A stretch of DNA of 64,000 nt from Frankia sp. QA3 (GCF_000262465.1 NZ_CM001489.1:2916521-2980520), one strand, 5' to 3'. Counted from the stretch's first letter, positions 25,489-34,681 are shown. The notes: generated by a model not told the origin, from the sequence alone. Numbers and translations are program-made.

Positions 25489-28032
25489 ATGACAGGATGG
25501 CCGGACCAGGAATTCACCTGGGACTGTTTCATCAGCTTCACCAACTCCGACCTCGGCTGGGCCCGGCGGATAGCCGACCTGCTTCGCCGGGCCGGCTACC
25601 GGGTTTTCTGGCAAGGCGACGATTTCATTCCCGGCAGCCGTTGGCACGATCTCATGGTGCATGGGGCGCGGGCGTCGCGGCATACGGTCGCCGTGTTATC
25701 CCCGCGGTATCAGCAATCGCGGTACGCCATGGAGGAGTGGGAGCTGGCCGCGCAGGCCGAGGAGGGCGGGCGGACGCGGCTGGTGCCGCTGTGGATCGGC
25801 CCGACGCCGTTCGTCACCAGCGACCTCCACCCCGACCTGGAGACACGGGTGCTGGTCGACCTCGTCGGGAAGTCCGACCGAGCCCTCGACGCCGCGATCC
25901 TCGAGGCGCTGGACAGCGCCTACCACGGCCGGCACCAGGAGAGCATCGCCAACGCGTGGCCGGCCCGCCTCGACCTGTTCACCGCGCGCGCCGACGTCCT
26001 CGCCCGGATGGCAGCGGTACTGCGCTCCGAGCCGACGGACCCGGCCCACGCCACCGGACCGGCCGGGATCGTGCTCCTGCACGGCGCCGCCGGGATGGGC
26101 AAGAGCGCGCTCGCCGTGGAGTACGCCCACCGGCACGCCGGGGATTACCGCATTCGATGGTGGGTCGACGCCGCCCACCCGGCAGTCGCCCGTTCCCAGC
26201 TCGCCGGGCTCGCCCGGGAGCTCGGCGTCGGCCACCCGCCAGCCCCTGGTGATCCACTCGCCGCGCGGGCCCTGCGGGCGCTGTCGGTCCGGGAGCGGTG
26301 GTTGGTCGTCCTGGACGGCGCGCAGGCCGGCTGGGCGGACGGGCTCGGTGACCTCGTACCGCCCGCCGGGTCGGGCCACGTCATCGTGACGTCCCGATCC
26401 GATCGTCTCCTCCCGCCGGGACGCGACCGCACCGTCGAGGTGGGTCCGTTCACCGACGAGGAATCGTTCCGGTACCTGCTTGCCCGTTTCGATGGCGGCT
26501 CCCGGCCGGGCGCAGCCGGGGCGGTCTCACCGTTCCCGGGGTCCCCGGGGTGGCCCGGGTCCGCCGCGGCGACGCCGCCGGGGCATCTCCCGCTGCCCCG
26601 GGCGGGCGGGGATCGGCAGGTGGTCGCGCGGGACGGGGCCGGCCGGCCCGACGAGGCCGCGCTGCGGGCGATCGCGCGGCGACTCGGGGGGCTGCCGCTC
26701 GCTCTGGATCAGGCAGCCTGGCGTCGGGTACCCGCCGCAAGCTACCTGCGTCAGCTCGAGCGGGGGGCGGCGGCACTGCTCGCGCGCGACCAGGTCCCGT
26801 CCTACGGGCACAGCGTGTACGCGGCCTTCGCCGCCGCCGTCGACGATCTCGCGGGCAGCTCGCCGACGGCGCGGGCGCTGCTTGGCCTGTTGACGGTGCT
26901 CGCCCCCGCCCTGGTGCCGCTGGACCTGCTGGTGGCCGGGGCGGAGGACCTGGACGAGCCGCTGGCCGCGGCCGCCGCCGACCCGGGCGTCCTGGACGAC
27001 ACGGTGGCCGTGCTGCTGGAACGCGGGCTGGTCCGCCGCGACGGCGACCATCTGTACCTCCATCCGATCATCCGGGAGGTCGCGGCGGCGGTGGACCCCG
27101 CCCGCGCCGACGCGGACACCCTGGCGGCGCTGCGGCTGCTGTACTCGCTGGCCCTCGTGCCCATCGAGGATCGGCCGCAGACCTGGCCCTGGTGGGGCCT
27201 GCTGCTGCCGCACATGCTCACGGTCGCCGAGACCGCGCTCGCCCGCACGACGGCGCTGCCCGGCGACCGGCAACCCGCCGCGGTGACGCTGGTCGAACGG
27301 GCCGCCAGCTACCTCGGCCTGCTCGGCGAGCACGAGCAGGCGATCACGTTCCAGCGCCGAACGCTGGCCGTCGTCGAGGAGTTCCACCGAGCCCCGTCCG
27401 GGCCTGCGGGCGACGCGTCCGCCCAGGGGTCGGCGCCGGCCGCTGCCGGTCCCGACGATCTCGCGCTGGCGACCCGCCGCCACAATCTGGCGATCCTGCT
27501 GCTCGGCGCCGGCCGCCCGCAGGAGGCGTTGCCGCTGCTGCGGGCCGCCGGCGCCGAGCTCGACCGTCTCGGCCCGCATCCGCTGCGCGCCGAGACGGCG
27601 CACAGCATGTCCGAGGTCTACCGGCAGCTCGGCAGGAGCGACGACGCGCTCGCCGAACTCGACGAGGCAGTGCGGGTGATGGCGGTACTCTACGGCGACC
27701 GTGCGGCCGAGCTGCCCCGCTACCTCACCGATCAGGCGATCGTGCTGCTGGACCTGGGACGGCCGCACGAGGCCAGACGCGCGCTGGACCGCGCGAGCGC
27801 GCTGGCAGGCGGACTCGATCCCGAGCGGACCGCGGCGACCGAGGACGCCCGCCGGCTCGGTGTTCTCGGCGCGATCCTGTTCGCCCTCGGCCAGCGGGCG
27901 CAGGCGGTCGTCGCCTTTCACGACGCGCTGGCGAGGACGGCAGCCCTGTACGGCCCCGATCATCCGCTGAGCAGGGCCGCGGGCAGAAATCTCGCGCGGG
28001 CCGAGCGGGCGATCGGCGAGGCCGCGCGGTAA
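25489..28032 (+). CDS. TIR-STAND-TPR protein (bacterial NLR-like)
   Basis: The 847 residues fall into three parts. A TIR domain (about 8-140; DCFISFTNSD, then SPRYQQSRYAMEEWELA with candidate NADase glutamate E83) comes first. A STAND/NB-ARC ATPase (about 170-560) follows, with Walker A GAAGMGKS (199-206), Walker B WLVVLDGAQ, the sensor region VIVTSRSDRL and a GGLPLALDQAA block. A C-terminal TPR array (about 590-845; HNLAILLLGAGRPQEALPLL, ALAELDEAVRV) is last. Such proteins sense a phage or stress cue through the repeats, oligomerise, and deplete NAD via TIR. An ATG at 25489 near a GC-poorer TATTTTCCTGGC stretch starts it. Confidence 0.88.
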   Translation: MTGWPDQEFTWDCFISFTNSDLGWARRIADLLRRAGYRVFWQGDDFIPGSRWHDLMVHGARASRHTVAVLSPRYQQSRYAMEEWELAAQAEEGGRTRLVPLWIGPTPFVTSDLHPDLETRVLVDLVGKSDRALDAAILEALDSAYHGRHQESIANAWPARLDLFTARADVLARMAAVLRSEPTDPAHATGPAGIVLLHGAAGMGKSALAVEYAHRHAGDYRIRWWVDAAHPAVARSQLAGLARELGVGHPPAPGDPLAARALRALSVRERWLVVLDGAQAGWADGLGDLVPPAGSGHVIVTSRSDRLLPPGRDRTVEVGPFTDEESFRYLLARFDGGSRPGAAGAVSPFPGSPGWPGSAAATPPGHLPLPRAGGDRQVVARDGAGRPDEAALRAIARRLGGLPLALDQAAWRRVPAASYLRQLERGAAALLARDQVPSYGHSVYAAFAAAVDDLAGSSPTARALLGLLTVLAPALVPLDLLVAGAEDLDEPLAAAAADPGVLDDTVAVLLERGLVRRDGDHLYLHPIIREVAAAVDPARADADTLAALRLLYSLALVPIEDRPQTWPWWGLLLPHMLTVAETALARTTALPGDRQPAAVTLVERAASYLGLLGEHEQAITFQRRTLAVVEEFHRAPSGPAGDASAQGSAPAAAGPDDLALATRRHNLAILLLGAGRPQEALPLLRAAGAELDRLGPHPLRAETAHSMSEVYRQLGRSDDALAELDEAVRVMAVLYGDRAAELPRYLTDQAIVLLDLGRPHEARRALDRASALAGGLDPERTAATEDARRLGVLGAILFALGQRAQAVVAFHDALARTAALYGPDHPLSRAAGRNLARAERAIGEAAR

Positions 28033-28245
28033 GAACCCGGATATGTTGCTCCAGAGCATCCTCGCCCCCCCTTCTCAATAAACAGGGACAAGTCGCGCGA
28101 TGTGCTCACGCAAACGAGTCGACTGCCATTCGCTCCGGCCTATGACCGTTCTTTCCGGCGGTACTTGGTTCTCACCATTCGGATACGTCGCGGCATCCGG
28201 CTGGGGACCCGAGCGGGCCGCGTGGATGTCGGGGAGACGGGGCAC
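28033..28245. other. Gap between TIR-STAND gene and PKD fusion gene
   Basis: This 213-bp gap contains a relatively AT-rich segment (28070-28110) and a possible promoter for the downstream gene. No gene or clear terminator was seen. Confidence 0.4.
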
Positions 28246-30945
28246 GTGCACGATTCGTCCGGGGCGTCGGCGACCTCCGGCGACCCGCCCAGGGCCGCCG
28301 CCCTCACCAGCTCCACGACCGGGCGCGCCGGCGCCCCGGACGCCTGGGAGGAGCTGTACCGGCAGTATGCCCCGACGCTCGAACGGATCTGCCGGCTCGC
28401 CGCGCCCGACCCGGACGCCGCCGAGGATGCCTTCGAGCTGTCCCTCGCGACGGCGCGCTACCACCTCCCGCTGGACCAGGCGCCCGCGCGGGCGCGGATC
28501 TGGCCCTTCGCCGTCACCGCGTACGTGGCGGACCGGTTGTTCCTCGCCGACCCGGCGGGCACCGGCGCCGGTCGGTCCTGGCTCGACGTGGACGGGCAGG
28601 TGCCCCCCACCGCCGAGCAGGTGCGGGCCGACCTCGTCGCGGCGGTACCGCTGCTCGCACTCCCGGACCGCGTCGTCGTCGCGGTGCACACCGAGGCGGG
28701 TCTGACGGAAGGCGAACTCGCCGAGGCATTCGGCAGTCCGCCGACCCGGGCCGGGCGGGCCTGGGTGGCGGCGAGCCTGGACCGCTCCGAGCAGCGGCTC
28801 GTGGCGATCCTGGTCGTCCGCTGGCGGCGCGACCGCTGCGCCGGGCTGCGCTCCCTGCTCGATGACTGGGACGGCCGAACCACCAGCCTGCGGCTCGACC
28901 AGCTCGACCTGTTCGCGGACCATCTCGATCATTGCCGGATCTGTCAGGACAGCCGGCGACGGCTGCTCGCCCTGCTGGGTGGCGGCGGCGCGATCCGGAC
29001 GTTGGCAATCACCCCGGCGGTGCCTCTGGGCGTGGCGATCGCGGGCCGTGCGGCCCCGGGACGGGCGGCCGGCGGCTCGACGAGGGTGGCCGGCCGGGTG
29101 CCGGCGGACGGTGGGTCGGCGAGTTCCGCCTTCGGCGCTGCGGCACGCCCCGGGCGCCTGCCCTCCTGGGCGACCACCGGCTGGTCCGCGGACGGCTGGC
29201 CCCCGCCGCTCGCGCCCACCGCCCACGAGTCCGCTCGCCCGGACGAGCCGGACGAGCCGGACGAGCCGGACGAGCCGGACGAGCCGGACGAGCCGGGCGG
29301 CGGGCGCCGGGACCGCGGGCCGCGGCGACGCACCCGGCGGCGGTTCGGCCGCGGGCCGCTCGTGCTGGCCCTCGTGGCTCTGCTCGTGCTCGGCGCGGGC
29401 GCGATCACCCTGGCCCTGCGTTCGCAGCCGGACCCGTCGACCGTGCTGCCCCGTCCGTTGCCCACCGCGCCGCCCAGCTCCGCTGCCATCCCCACCCCGG
29501 CCCCGACACCGACGCCCCCGCCAGGGACATCGGGACCCACGCCATCAGGGCCCGCAACACCAGGGCCCGCAACACCAGGGCCGTCCACCGGCTCGCCGAC
29601 GCCCCCGGTCCGGCTGGCGGCCCGGCTGATCCTGCGCGCCGGTGGCCGGCCCCTGTCCGTCGTCGCGGACGCGTCGGGCTCGGTAGCCGGTCCCGCGGCG
29701 ATCACCACGTACCAGTTCACGTTCGACGACGACGCCACCGAGGGCCCGGCCTCGTCGCCGCGGGCCGAGCACACCTTCGGCCGGCCCGGACGGCATTCCG
29801 TCACGGTCCGGGTGCGCGATGCCGGCGGCGGGCAGGCGTCGGCGACCACCAGCGTGGAGCTTCGCCGGACGGTCACCACGCCACCGGTCGCCCGGCTGGC
29901 CGTGAGCGTCGACCACCTCGACGTGCTGGCCTCGGCCAGCGGCTCCCGGGCCGGCTCGGCCGCCATCGCCCGCTACGGCTTCAGCTTCGGCGACGGCCCC
30001 GACCCCGCGCCCGGCCCGACGACCTCCGCGCGGCACACCTACGGCCGGGCGGGGACCCACCGGGTCACCCTGACCGTCACCGACGTCGATGGATGGTCCT
30101 CGACGGACACCCGGCAGGTCACCGCGACGGCGCCCGACCGCGCCCCGCGCCCGGCGCTGACCGTCACCGCCGATCATCGGGCCGTCTCGGCGGACGCGAG
30201 CGCATCGGTAGCGGGCTCGCATCCGATCTCCACGTACGACTTCGACTTCGGGGACGGCACGCGGACCGGCCCCCAGGCCGGCGGCACCGCCCGGCACACC
30301 TACGCCGAGGCCGGGCGGCACGAGGTCACCGTGACGGTGACGGACACCGCGGGCGGTACCGAGACGGTGAGCCGGACGGTCGAGACGACGTCGGCGCCGC
30401 CCACCGCACGGGTGGAACCCATCGGCGGCGAACGGCCCGAGGACTGGGTCGCCGACGCGTCCCGCTCCGTCGCCGGTGACCGTCCGATCACGTCCTACAC
30501 CTTCGACTGGGGGGACGGCACCCGGCCGGACACGGTGACCCGGGCACGATCGCCCCAGCACCACTACGCCGCCGCGGGCGACTACACCGTGCGGGTCACG
30601 GTGACGGACGCCGCCGGCACCAGCGACACGGCCACCGCGTCCCTCACGGTCGACGCGTGGCCCACGGCCAGACTGCGCGTCGTCAGCGACGGCCTGCACG
30701 TGCACGCGGACGCGAGCGGCTCGACGGCAGGATCGCATCCGATCGTGGCGTACCGGTTCTTCTTCGAGGACGGCGGCTTCACGGAGAACTCGTCCAGTCC
30801 GACGCACGAGCACGACTACACCGAGCCCGGCTCCTACCGGGTGGAGGTGGAGGTCAGGGACGACGCCGGCGGCTGGGACTCGGCCACGACCACGGTGCAG
30901 GTGGTCGCCTCCTCGCCGAGTCCCCGGCCACCGGTAATCCGCTGA
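28246..30945 (+). CDS. Membrane protein: sigma-like and zinc-finger-like N-part, one TM helix, five PKD domains
   Basis: The 899 residues begin with a region resembling a degenerate ECF sigma factor: WEELYRQYAPTLERICRLAA like region 2, then a region-4-like EGELAEAFGSPPTRAGRAWV. HLDHCRICQ (about 225-235) follows, like the HxxxCxxC of zinc anti-sigma factors. After a DEP repeat and basic stretch comes one TM helix (about 370-390), a Pro/Thr-rich linker and five PKD-type beta domains (about 450-890; repeated GDG and HTY motifs). Topology should be cytoplasmic N, exported C. The GTG at 28246 has GGGGAG at 9 bases; in-frame starts further up are possible. Function is unknown; surface sensing linked to transcription is one idea. 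Confidence 0.75.
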   Translation: MHDSSGASATSGDPPRAAALTSSTTGRAGAPDAWEELYRQYAPTLERICRLAAPDPDAAEDAFELSLATARYHLPLDQAPARARIWPFAVTAYVADRLFLADPAGTGAGRSWLDVDGQVPPTAEQVRADLVAAVPLLALPDRVVVAVHTEAGLTEGELAEAFGSPPTRAGRAWVAASLDRSEQRLVAILVVRWRRDRCAGLRSLLDDWDGRTTSLRLDQLDLFADHLDHCRICQDSRRRLLALLGGGGAIRTLAITPAVPLGVAIAGRAAPGRAAGGSTRVAGRVPADGGSASSAFGAAARPGRLPSWATTGWSADGWPPPLAPTAHESARPDEPDEPDEPDEPDEPDEPGGGRRDRGPRRRTRRRFGRGPLVLALVALLVLGAGAITLALRSQPDPSTVLPRPLPTAPPSSAAIPTPAPTPTPPPGTSGPTPSGPATPGPATPGPSTGSPTPPVRLAARLILRAGGRPLSVVADASGSVAGPAAITTYQFTFDDDATEGPASSPRAEHTFGRPGRHSVTVRVRDAGGGQASATTSVELRRTVTTPPVARLAVSVDHLDVLASASGSRAGSAAIARYGFSFGDGPDPAPGPTTSARHTYGRAGTHRVTLTVTDVDGWSSTDTRQVTATAPDRAPRPALTVTADHRAVSADASASVAGSHPISTYDFDFGDGTRTGPQAGGTARHTYAEAGRHEVTVTVTDTAGGTETVSRTVETTSAPPTARVEPIGGERPEDWVADASRSVAGDRPITSYTFDWGDGTRPDTVTRARSPQHHYAAAGDYTVRVTVTDAAGTSDTATASLTVDAWPTARLRVVSDGLHVHADASGSTAGSHPIVAYRFFFEDGGFTENSSSPTHEHDYTEPGSYRVEVEVRDDAGGWDSATTTVQVVASSPSPRPPVIR
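29242..29295 (+). repeat. 9-bp tandem repeat encoding Asp-Glu-Pro, six copies
   Basis: GACGAGCCG is repeated six times without change, giving (DEP)6 just before the basic, membrane-proximal part of the PKD protein. Perfect DNA repeats suggest recent, possibly variable, expansion. Confidence 0.85.
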
Positions 30946-30992
30946 TCGGGGCCGATCCACCGCCGGGCGGCATCCGGGCTCGGGTCCGGGCC

Positions 30993-31028
30993 GAGTCAGA
31001 CGTAGTGACCGAGTCAGACGTAGTGACC
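30993..31028. repeat. 18-bp direct repeat, two copies
   Basis: GAGTCAGACGTAGTGACC is repeated twice in tandem between the PKD gene and a TPR fragment. The second copy contains the stop codon of the leftward TPR fragment. Confidence 0.7.
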
Positions 31029-31250
31029 AGGGACGTCGTCGACGGCCGGTGGGGCCATCGCGGCGGCCAGGCGCAGGTGCGCCTCGCCGTCCGGTCCGGC
31101 GGCGCTCTGGCGCTGCAGGGTGCGTCCCAGCAGCCGGTGGACGTAGGGATCGTCCGGGGTCTCGTCGACCAGCGTCTCCAACAGGTGCCGGGCCCGGCCG
31201 AGCTGCGCGCAGGCGTAGCGGGCTCGGCCGGCGCCCGTACCGCACGAGGC
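31014..31250 (-). pseudogene. TPR protein fragment
   Basis: The frame reads GRARHLLETLVDETPDDPYV and HRLLGRTLQRQ, then HLRLAAAMAPP, a typical tail of actinobacterial tetratricopeptide proteins. There is no credible start codon, and the N-terminal repeats are missing. The frame merges upstream with the end of the binding-protein gene. It appears to be a 3' remnant. Confidence 0.5.
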
Positions 31251-31282
31251 GGCGCCCGCACCGGACCGGGCGGGTGGCGCCG

Positions 31283-32518
31283 TCAGGGGCTGATCTCGTG
31301 GCCGCAGAGGTTCGGTTCCACCACGACGAACCCGCTGCCGACGGCATTCGCCTGGACGAAGGAATAGCACGTGGTGGGGCGGGCCAGGCCCTCCCGGAAA
31401 CTGATCGTGCTGATCAGCCCGCCGGCGTCGTAGCTGTTCACCGCGCGCAGGCCGTCGATGAATCCCTGCCGGGTGGGGCAGCTCCCGGCGAGCGCCAGAC
31501 CGCGCAGGAAGATGTCCGCGCTGATGTAGGAGATCACCGCGATGTCCTGCTCGGGCTGGGCGACCTGCGGCGCGAACTGGCGCATCGCCGCGAGATAGGC
31601 GTTGATTCCCGGGCCGCCGATCTCGAAAGGCCGGTAGAACACCGGCACGGAGATTCCCGCCGCCTGCGGACCGGCGGCGCGTAGCAACGCATGGTCGTAC
31701 CCGTTGGCGGACAGGACGACCTTCGGGAGGTGGCCCGCATTACGCAACACGCTCAGGACGGCGACGAGGTCCTTCGGCTCGATGACGCCGACGATGGTGT
31801 CCGCGCGGGCGGCGACGATCCGCCGGGCCACCGCCATGGGGTCGTCGACGCCCGTGGTGTAGGTGACCGTGCCCATGACCCGGACCCCGGCCGCCGCCAG
31901 GCTGCGCGCGTATGTCGAGGCCGTCGTGGAGATGCCCGCCGACAGCGCGGTCTGCAGGATCACCGCCCGGCTGCCCCCCTGGTCCCGGACGAACCGGCCC
32001 TGGGTGTCGACGGCCGCGTCGGTCGCCGTGGTGGCGGCGAACATGTTCCGGGCCTGCGACCAGACCTGCTCCGAGGCCAGACCCGTCACCGGGACGCCCT
32101 GCTCGGCGAGGTAGCCGGCGCTGCCCGACGCCGCGACGGACAGCTCGATGACGCCGAAGACCTGCCGCTGCTCGACGAGGTCGCGCGCGGCGATGCCGTT
32201 CGCCGCCGGTGAGCCCTGGTCGTCGCGCCACTGGTAGACGACCCGGCGACCGTTGATACCGCCGGCGGCGTTCACTGCGCCGAGGCGGGCGTCGATCCCC
32301 GCCCGGGCGGCGTCGAACAGCTCCGCGGCCGGCCCGCTGTCCGGGTACAGCACACCGAGATCGATCCGGTCGTCGCTCACCCCCGGGGTGGCGCAGTCCG
32401 CGACCGACGACGTGTCGCCCGGTCCGCAGCCGGCGAGTGCCGCCGCCACGGCGAGCGCGGTGACGGCCGCCCAGGTGCGCGGACGGCGGCGTGCGGACGT
32501 CCGGCGGCGCGAGAACAC
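31283..32518 (-). CDS. ABC transporter substrate-binding lipoprotein, branched-chain amino acid type
   Basis: The 411-residue protein has a lipoprotein signal (basic RRRTSARRRPR, hydrophobic core, lipobox LAGC). A periplasmic-binding fold of the LivJ type follows: RIDLGVLYPDSGPAAELFDAARAG, AAGGINGRRVVYQ and DPMAVARRIVAARADTIVG. It would deliver a ligand to a membrane permease, but no permease or ATPase gene is adjacent. It may therefore serve a distant transporter or act as a sensor. The GTG at 32518 has an AGGGGG site. A 118-residue frame overlapping its end is treated as a TPR remnant. Confidence 0.85.
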   Translation of the reverse strand: MFSRRRTSARRRPRTWAAVTALAVAAALAGCGPGDTSSVADCATPGVSDDRIDLGVLYPDSGPAAELFDAARAGIDARLGAVNAAGGINGRRVVYQWRDDQGSPAANGIAARDLVEQRQVFGVIELSVAASGSAGYLAEQGVPVTGLASEQVWSQARNMFAATTATDAAVDTQGRFVRDQGGSRAVILQTALSAGISTTASTYARSLAAAGVRVMGTVTYTTGVDDPMAVARRIVAARADTIVGVIEPKDLVAVLSVLRNAGHLPKVVLSANGYDHALLRAAGPQAAGISVPVFYRPFEIGGPGINAYLAAMRQFAPQVAQPEQDIAVISYISADIFLRGLALAGSCPTRQGFIDGLRAVNSYDAGGLISTISFREGLARPTTCYSFVQANAVGSGFVVVEPNLCGHEISP

Positions 32519-33079
32519 GGGACCCCCTGAGCGGTCGTCATGACAGGAGAGAACACGACCCGAAGACGGGCGATGAAGGGTCTGGCATCGCCACACGAAT
32601 CACGGGGTGACGGTTCACGGGTCGATCAGAAAGGCAGAGAACGGAGCGAACCTTACCAAGTCGCCGTCATCGGGATGTCGCCGCCTACACGCTGCGGGCG
32701 CACCCGCGCATCAATCGGCGAGAAGATGCACCAGAAACGTCGAATCCCCGTTCCCTGCCATTCACCCGCCGGCCATCTGCTCGTTCTCCGGTCACCCATC
32801 CAGGCATGGGCGGTGCGCGATTTAACCATCCATTACCTTAACTGTCTCGATTTCCCGCAACACGTGATCACCGTTACAGCCGGCCCGGCCCAGAGCCGTC
32901 GGCCTGGTGCCGGTCCTCGACGACCACGTGCCCGCACACGCGGGACGACGGCACGCATCAAGCGTCCTACGCCGCGTGGCCAGGAAGACCCCCGATGCGG
33001 CAGGGACGACGCATGTCGATGCGACTCGGCACCGACCGACCAGGCCGAGAATCTGGCAGCGGCCGATAACGTCGGCAGG
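32519..33079. other. Gene-free region upstream of Nudix gene
   Basis: These 561 bases show no credible gene. The open frame here lacks protein character. An AT-rich island at 32820-32850 (TTTAACCATCCATTACCTTA) interrupts otherwise GC-rich DNA and may be a promoter or nucleoid-protein site. The leaderless promoter of the Nudix gene lies at the right end. Confidence 0.45.
33067..33072 (+). promoter_or_regulatory. -10 box of leaderless Nudix gene
   Basis: TAACGT followed by 7 bases and a GTG matches the leaderless pattern seen at several genes in this window. Confidence 0.5.
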
Positions 33080-33571
33080 GTGAACGAGAACGGTCGGCAC
33101 GCGATCCGCCATGAACACCGGACGCCTGTGGACGTGCTGCTGCTGGTGGTGCGCGAGGGGCGGCTGCTGCTGACCCGCCGGGCCGGAGACATCTACGGCA
33201 GCGGGTGGTGGGCGCTGCCCAGCGGGCGTCTCGAGCCGGACGAGGACGTGGTGACCGCGGCCGTCCGCGAGCTGGATGAGGAGCTGGGGCTCCGGGCCGA
33301 GGAGGACGACGTCGCCTTCGTCGGCGTCACCCACGCCCTGCCCCCGGACAGCGGCGCCCGGATCGGCTTCGGCTTCCTCGTCGCCCGATGGACGGGTGAG
33401 CCGACCATCCGGGAGCCCGAGCTGTGCTCGGCGCTGCAGTGGTACGCGCCCGACGAGCTGCCGGAGCGGACACTGCCCTACACCAGGGAGATCGTCCGCC
33501 TACATGTGCAGGGCGAGCCCTTCTCCCGCCCCGGCTGGCCTGCAAGCATCCCGCCCCACCCGCCGGCCTGA
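33080..33571 (+). CDS. Nudix hydrolase
   Basis: The 163-residue protein has a perfect Nudix box: G, five residues, E, seven residues, then RELDEELGL (within SGRLEPDEDVVTAAVREL and the residues after it). The surrounding fold (VDVLLLVVREGRLLLTRRAG, WYAPDELPE) fits MutT-like pyrophosphatases that cleave nucleoside diphosphate derivatives, but the substrate is not predictable. The GTG at 33080 is chosen over the much longer open frame because the upstream extension has no protein character and a leaderless box fits. Confidence 0.88.
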   Translation: MNENGRHAIRHEHRTPVDVLLLVVREGRLLLTRRAGDIYGSGWWALPSGRLEPDEDVVTAAVRELDEELGLRAEEDDVAFVGVTHALPPDSGARIGFGFLVARWTGEPTIREPELCSALQWYAPDELPERTLPYTREIVRLHVQGEPFSRPGWPASIPPHPPA

Positions 33572-33673
33572 ACAGCCGACCCCCGGTGACCCGGCTGGCC
33601 ACACCCGCAGCGAAGCCGCGGCATCCGACATAACGTGGATGTGGGTGGTGCAACCTCCAGCGGAGGAGCGGCG

Positions 33674-34246
33674 ATGACGGACGACGCACGGGATCTCGGC
33701 ACCTCGAAGAATGTCCCCACCGGCGCTGGTGGCCCCACCGACGCTGTACGGGCCAACGACGCCGCACAAGCCGACGGGGCTGTACCGGCCAACGGGGCTG
33801 TACCGGCCAACGGGGCTGTACGGGCTACCGGCGCTGTGCGGGCAAGCGACGCCGACCGGACGCGCACCGCCGACTGGCTCGCCTGGGCCGCCGGGACCGG
33901 GCAGCTCACCCTGGACGAGGCGGACGAGCGCCTGGCCCGCGCCTACGCGGCCCGCACTCTCGGCGAGCTCGCCTCCCTCACGACGGACCTGCAGCCCCGG
34001 CCGCAACCCGCCGCGCCGCCGGCGAAGCGCCCTGGCCTGCGCGATCGGCTGCACGAGCGCGACCGCATGGGCTCGCCGTACGCCGTCATCCCGGTCGTGT
34101 TCCTCGCCCTCTTCCTGACCCTGTCGGCCGTGACGCACGGCGCCATGTGGTTCCCCTGGCCCCTCATCGTCGTCGGGATGATCGCCGGCAAGGCCCACCA
34201 CCGCCATCACCACGCACCGGGACCCCACCGGCATCGGCACCACTGA
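33674..34246 (+). CDS. DUF1707 (SHOCT-like) membrane protein
   Basis: The 190 residues have a low-complexity N-part with repeated ANGAVP units, then the DUF1707 motif VRASDADRTRTADWLAWAA through ERLARAYAARTLGELASLT. A linker leads to a hydrophobic hairpin (AVIPVVFLALFLTLSAV, then WFPWPLIVVGMIAG) and a His-rich tail. DUF1707 proteins are common in actinobacteria and of unclear function. GGAGGAG precedes the ATG at 33674. Confidence 0.78.
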   Translation: MTDDARDLGTSKNVPTGAGGPTDAVRANDAAQADGAVPANGAVPANGAVRATGAVRASDADRTRTADWLAWAAGTGQLTLDEADERLARAYAARTLGELASLTTDLQPRPQPAAPPAKRPGLRDRLHERDRMGSPYAVIPVVFLALFLTLSAVTHGAMWFPWPLIVVGMIAGKAHHRHHHAPGPHRHRHH

Positions 34247-34380
34247 CATCCTGTCGGTCCGGCCGTCCGACAGTCCGGCCGTCACGTTCGCCGCGGGGTG
34301 CGGGGCGGCAGGGGTTGCCGTCCCCGGCTCGGTGTCGTCAGGCGGTGGCCGGGTCGGGCCGCGGATCCTCGCGGAGAAGG

Positions 34381-34573
34381 CATGCACCGGTACAACAACG
34401 CCGACCATTCGATGCTGACGGCGATGCTCACCGTCGAGAACGTCCTCGACGACGCGAAGCACGACGTCTGGACCGTCAACGTCGAACAGGAATACCACGA
34501 AGAGAGACCCACGCGCGGCGCCGGAAGGATCACGGGAACCGGTCGCGACGCTCCGGTGATTCCGCGCGGCTGA
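34381..34573 (+). pseudogene. C-terminal stub of an FAD-dependent oxidoreductase
   Basis: The frame reads MHRYNNADHSMLTAMLTVEN, then VLDDAKHDVWTVNVEQEYHEE, a conserved ending of UDP-galactopyranose-mutase-like and related FAD-dependent oxidoreductases. The remaining several hundred residues, including the FAD-binding N-terminus, are absent, and the upstream sequence is not coding. It is a deletion remnant. Confidence 0.55.
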
Positions 34574-34626
34574 TCGTGCCTCCCTGCGGACGGATCTGCC
34601 CGATGATGACCGGTGTCGGCCGGGAT

Positions 34627-34643
34627 CGGTCCAGTACGGACCG
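34627..34643. promoter_or_regulatory. Likely TetR operator
   Basis: CGGTCC-AGTAC-GGACCG is a 17-bp inverted repeat, 26 bp before the -10 box of the adjacent TetR gene. The size and form are typical for a TetR dimer site, so autoregulation is likely. Confidence 0.6.
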
Positions 34644-34668
34644 GTAGACGACAGGTGTCCGTTAAGGC

Positions 34669-34674
34669 TAGCGT
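34669..34674 (+). promoter_or_regulatory. -10 box of leaderless TetR gene
   Basis: TAGCGT plus 7 bases precedes the GTG at 34682, and no ribosome site is present. Confidence 0.5.
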
Positions 34675-34681
34675 CGGGCGG

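Noticed and set aside
28102..28245. N-terminal extension of the PKD fusion gene from 28102
   Set aside because: The extra 48 residues are not protein-like, and a good ribosome site precedes GTG 28246.
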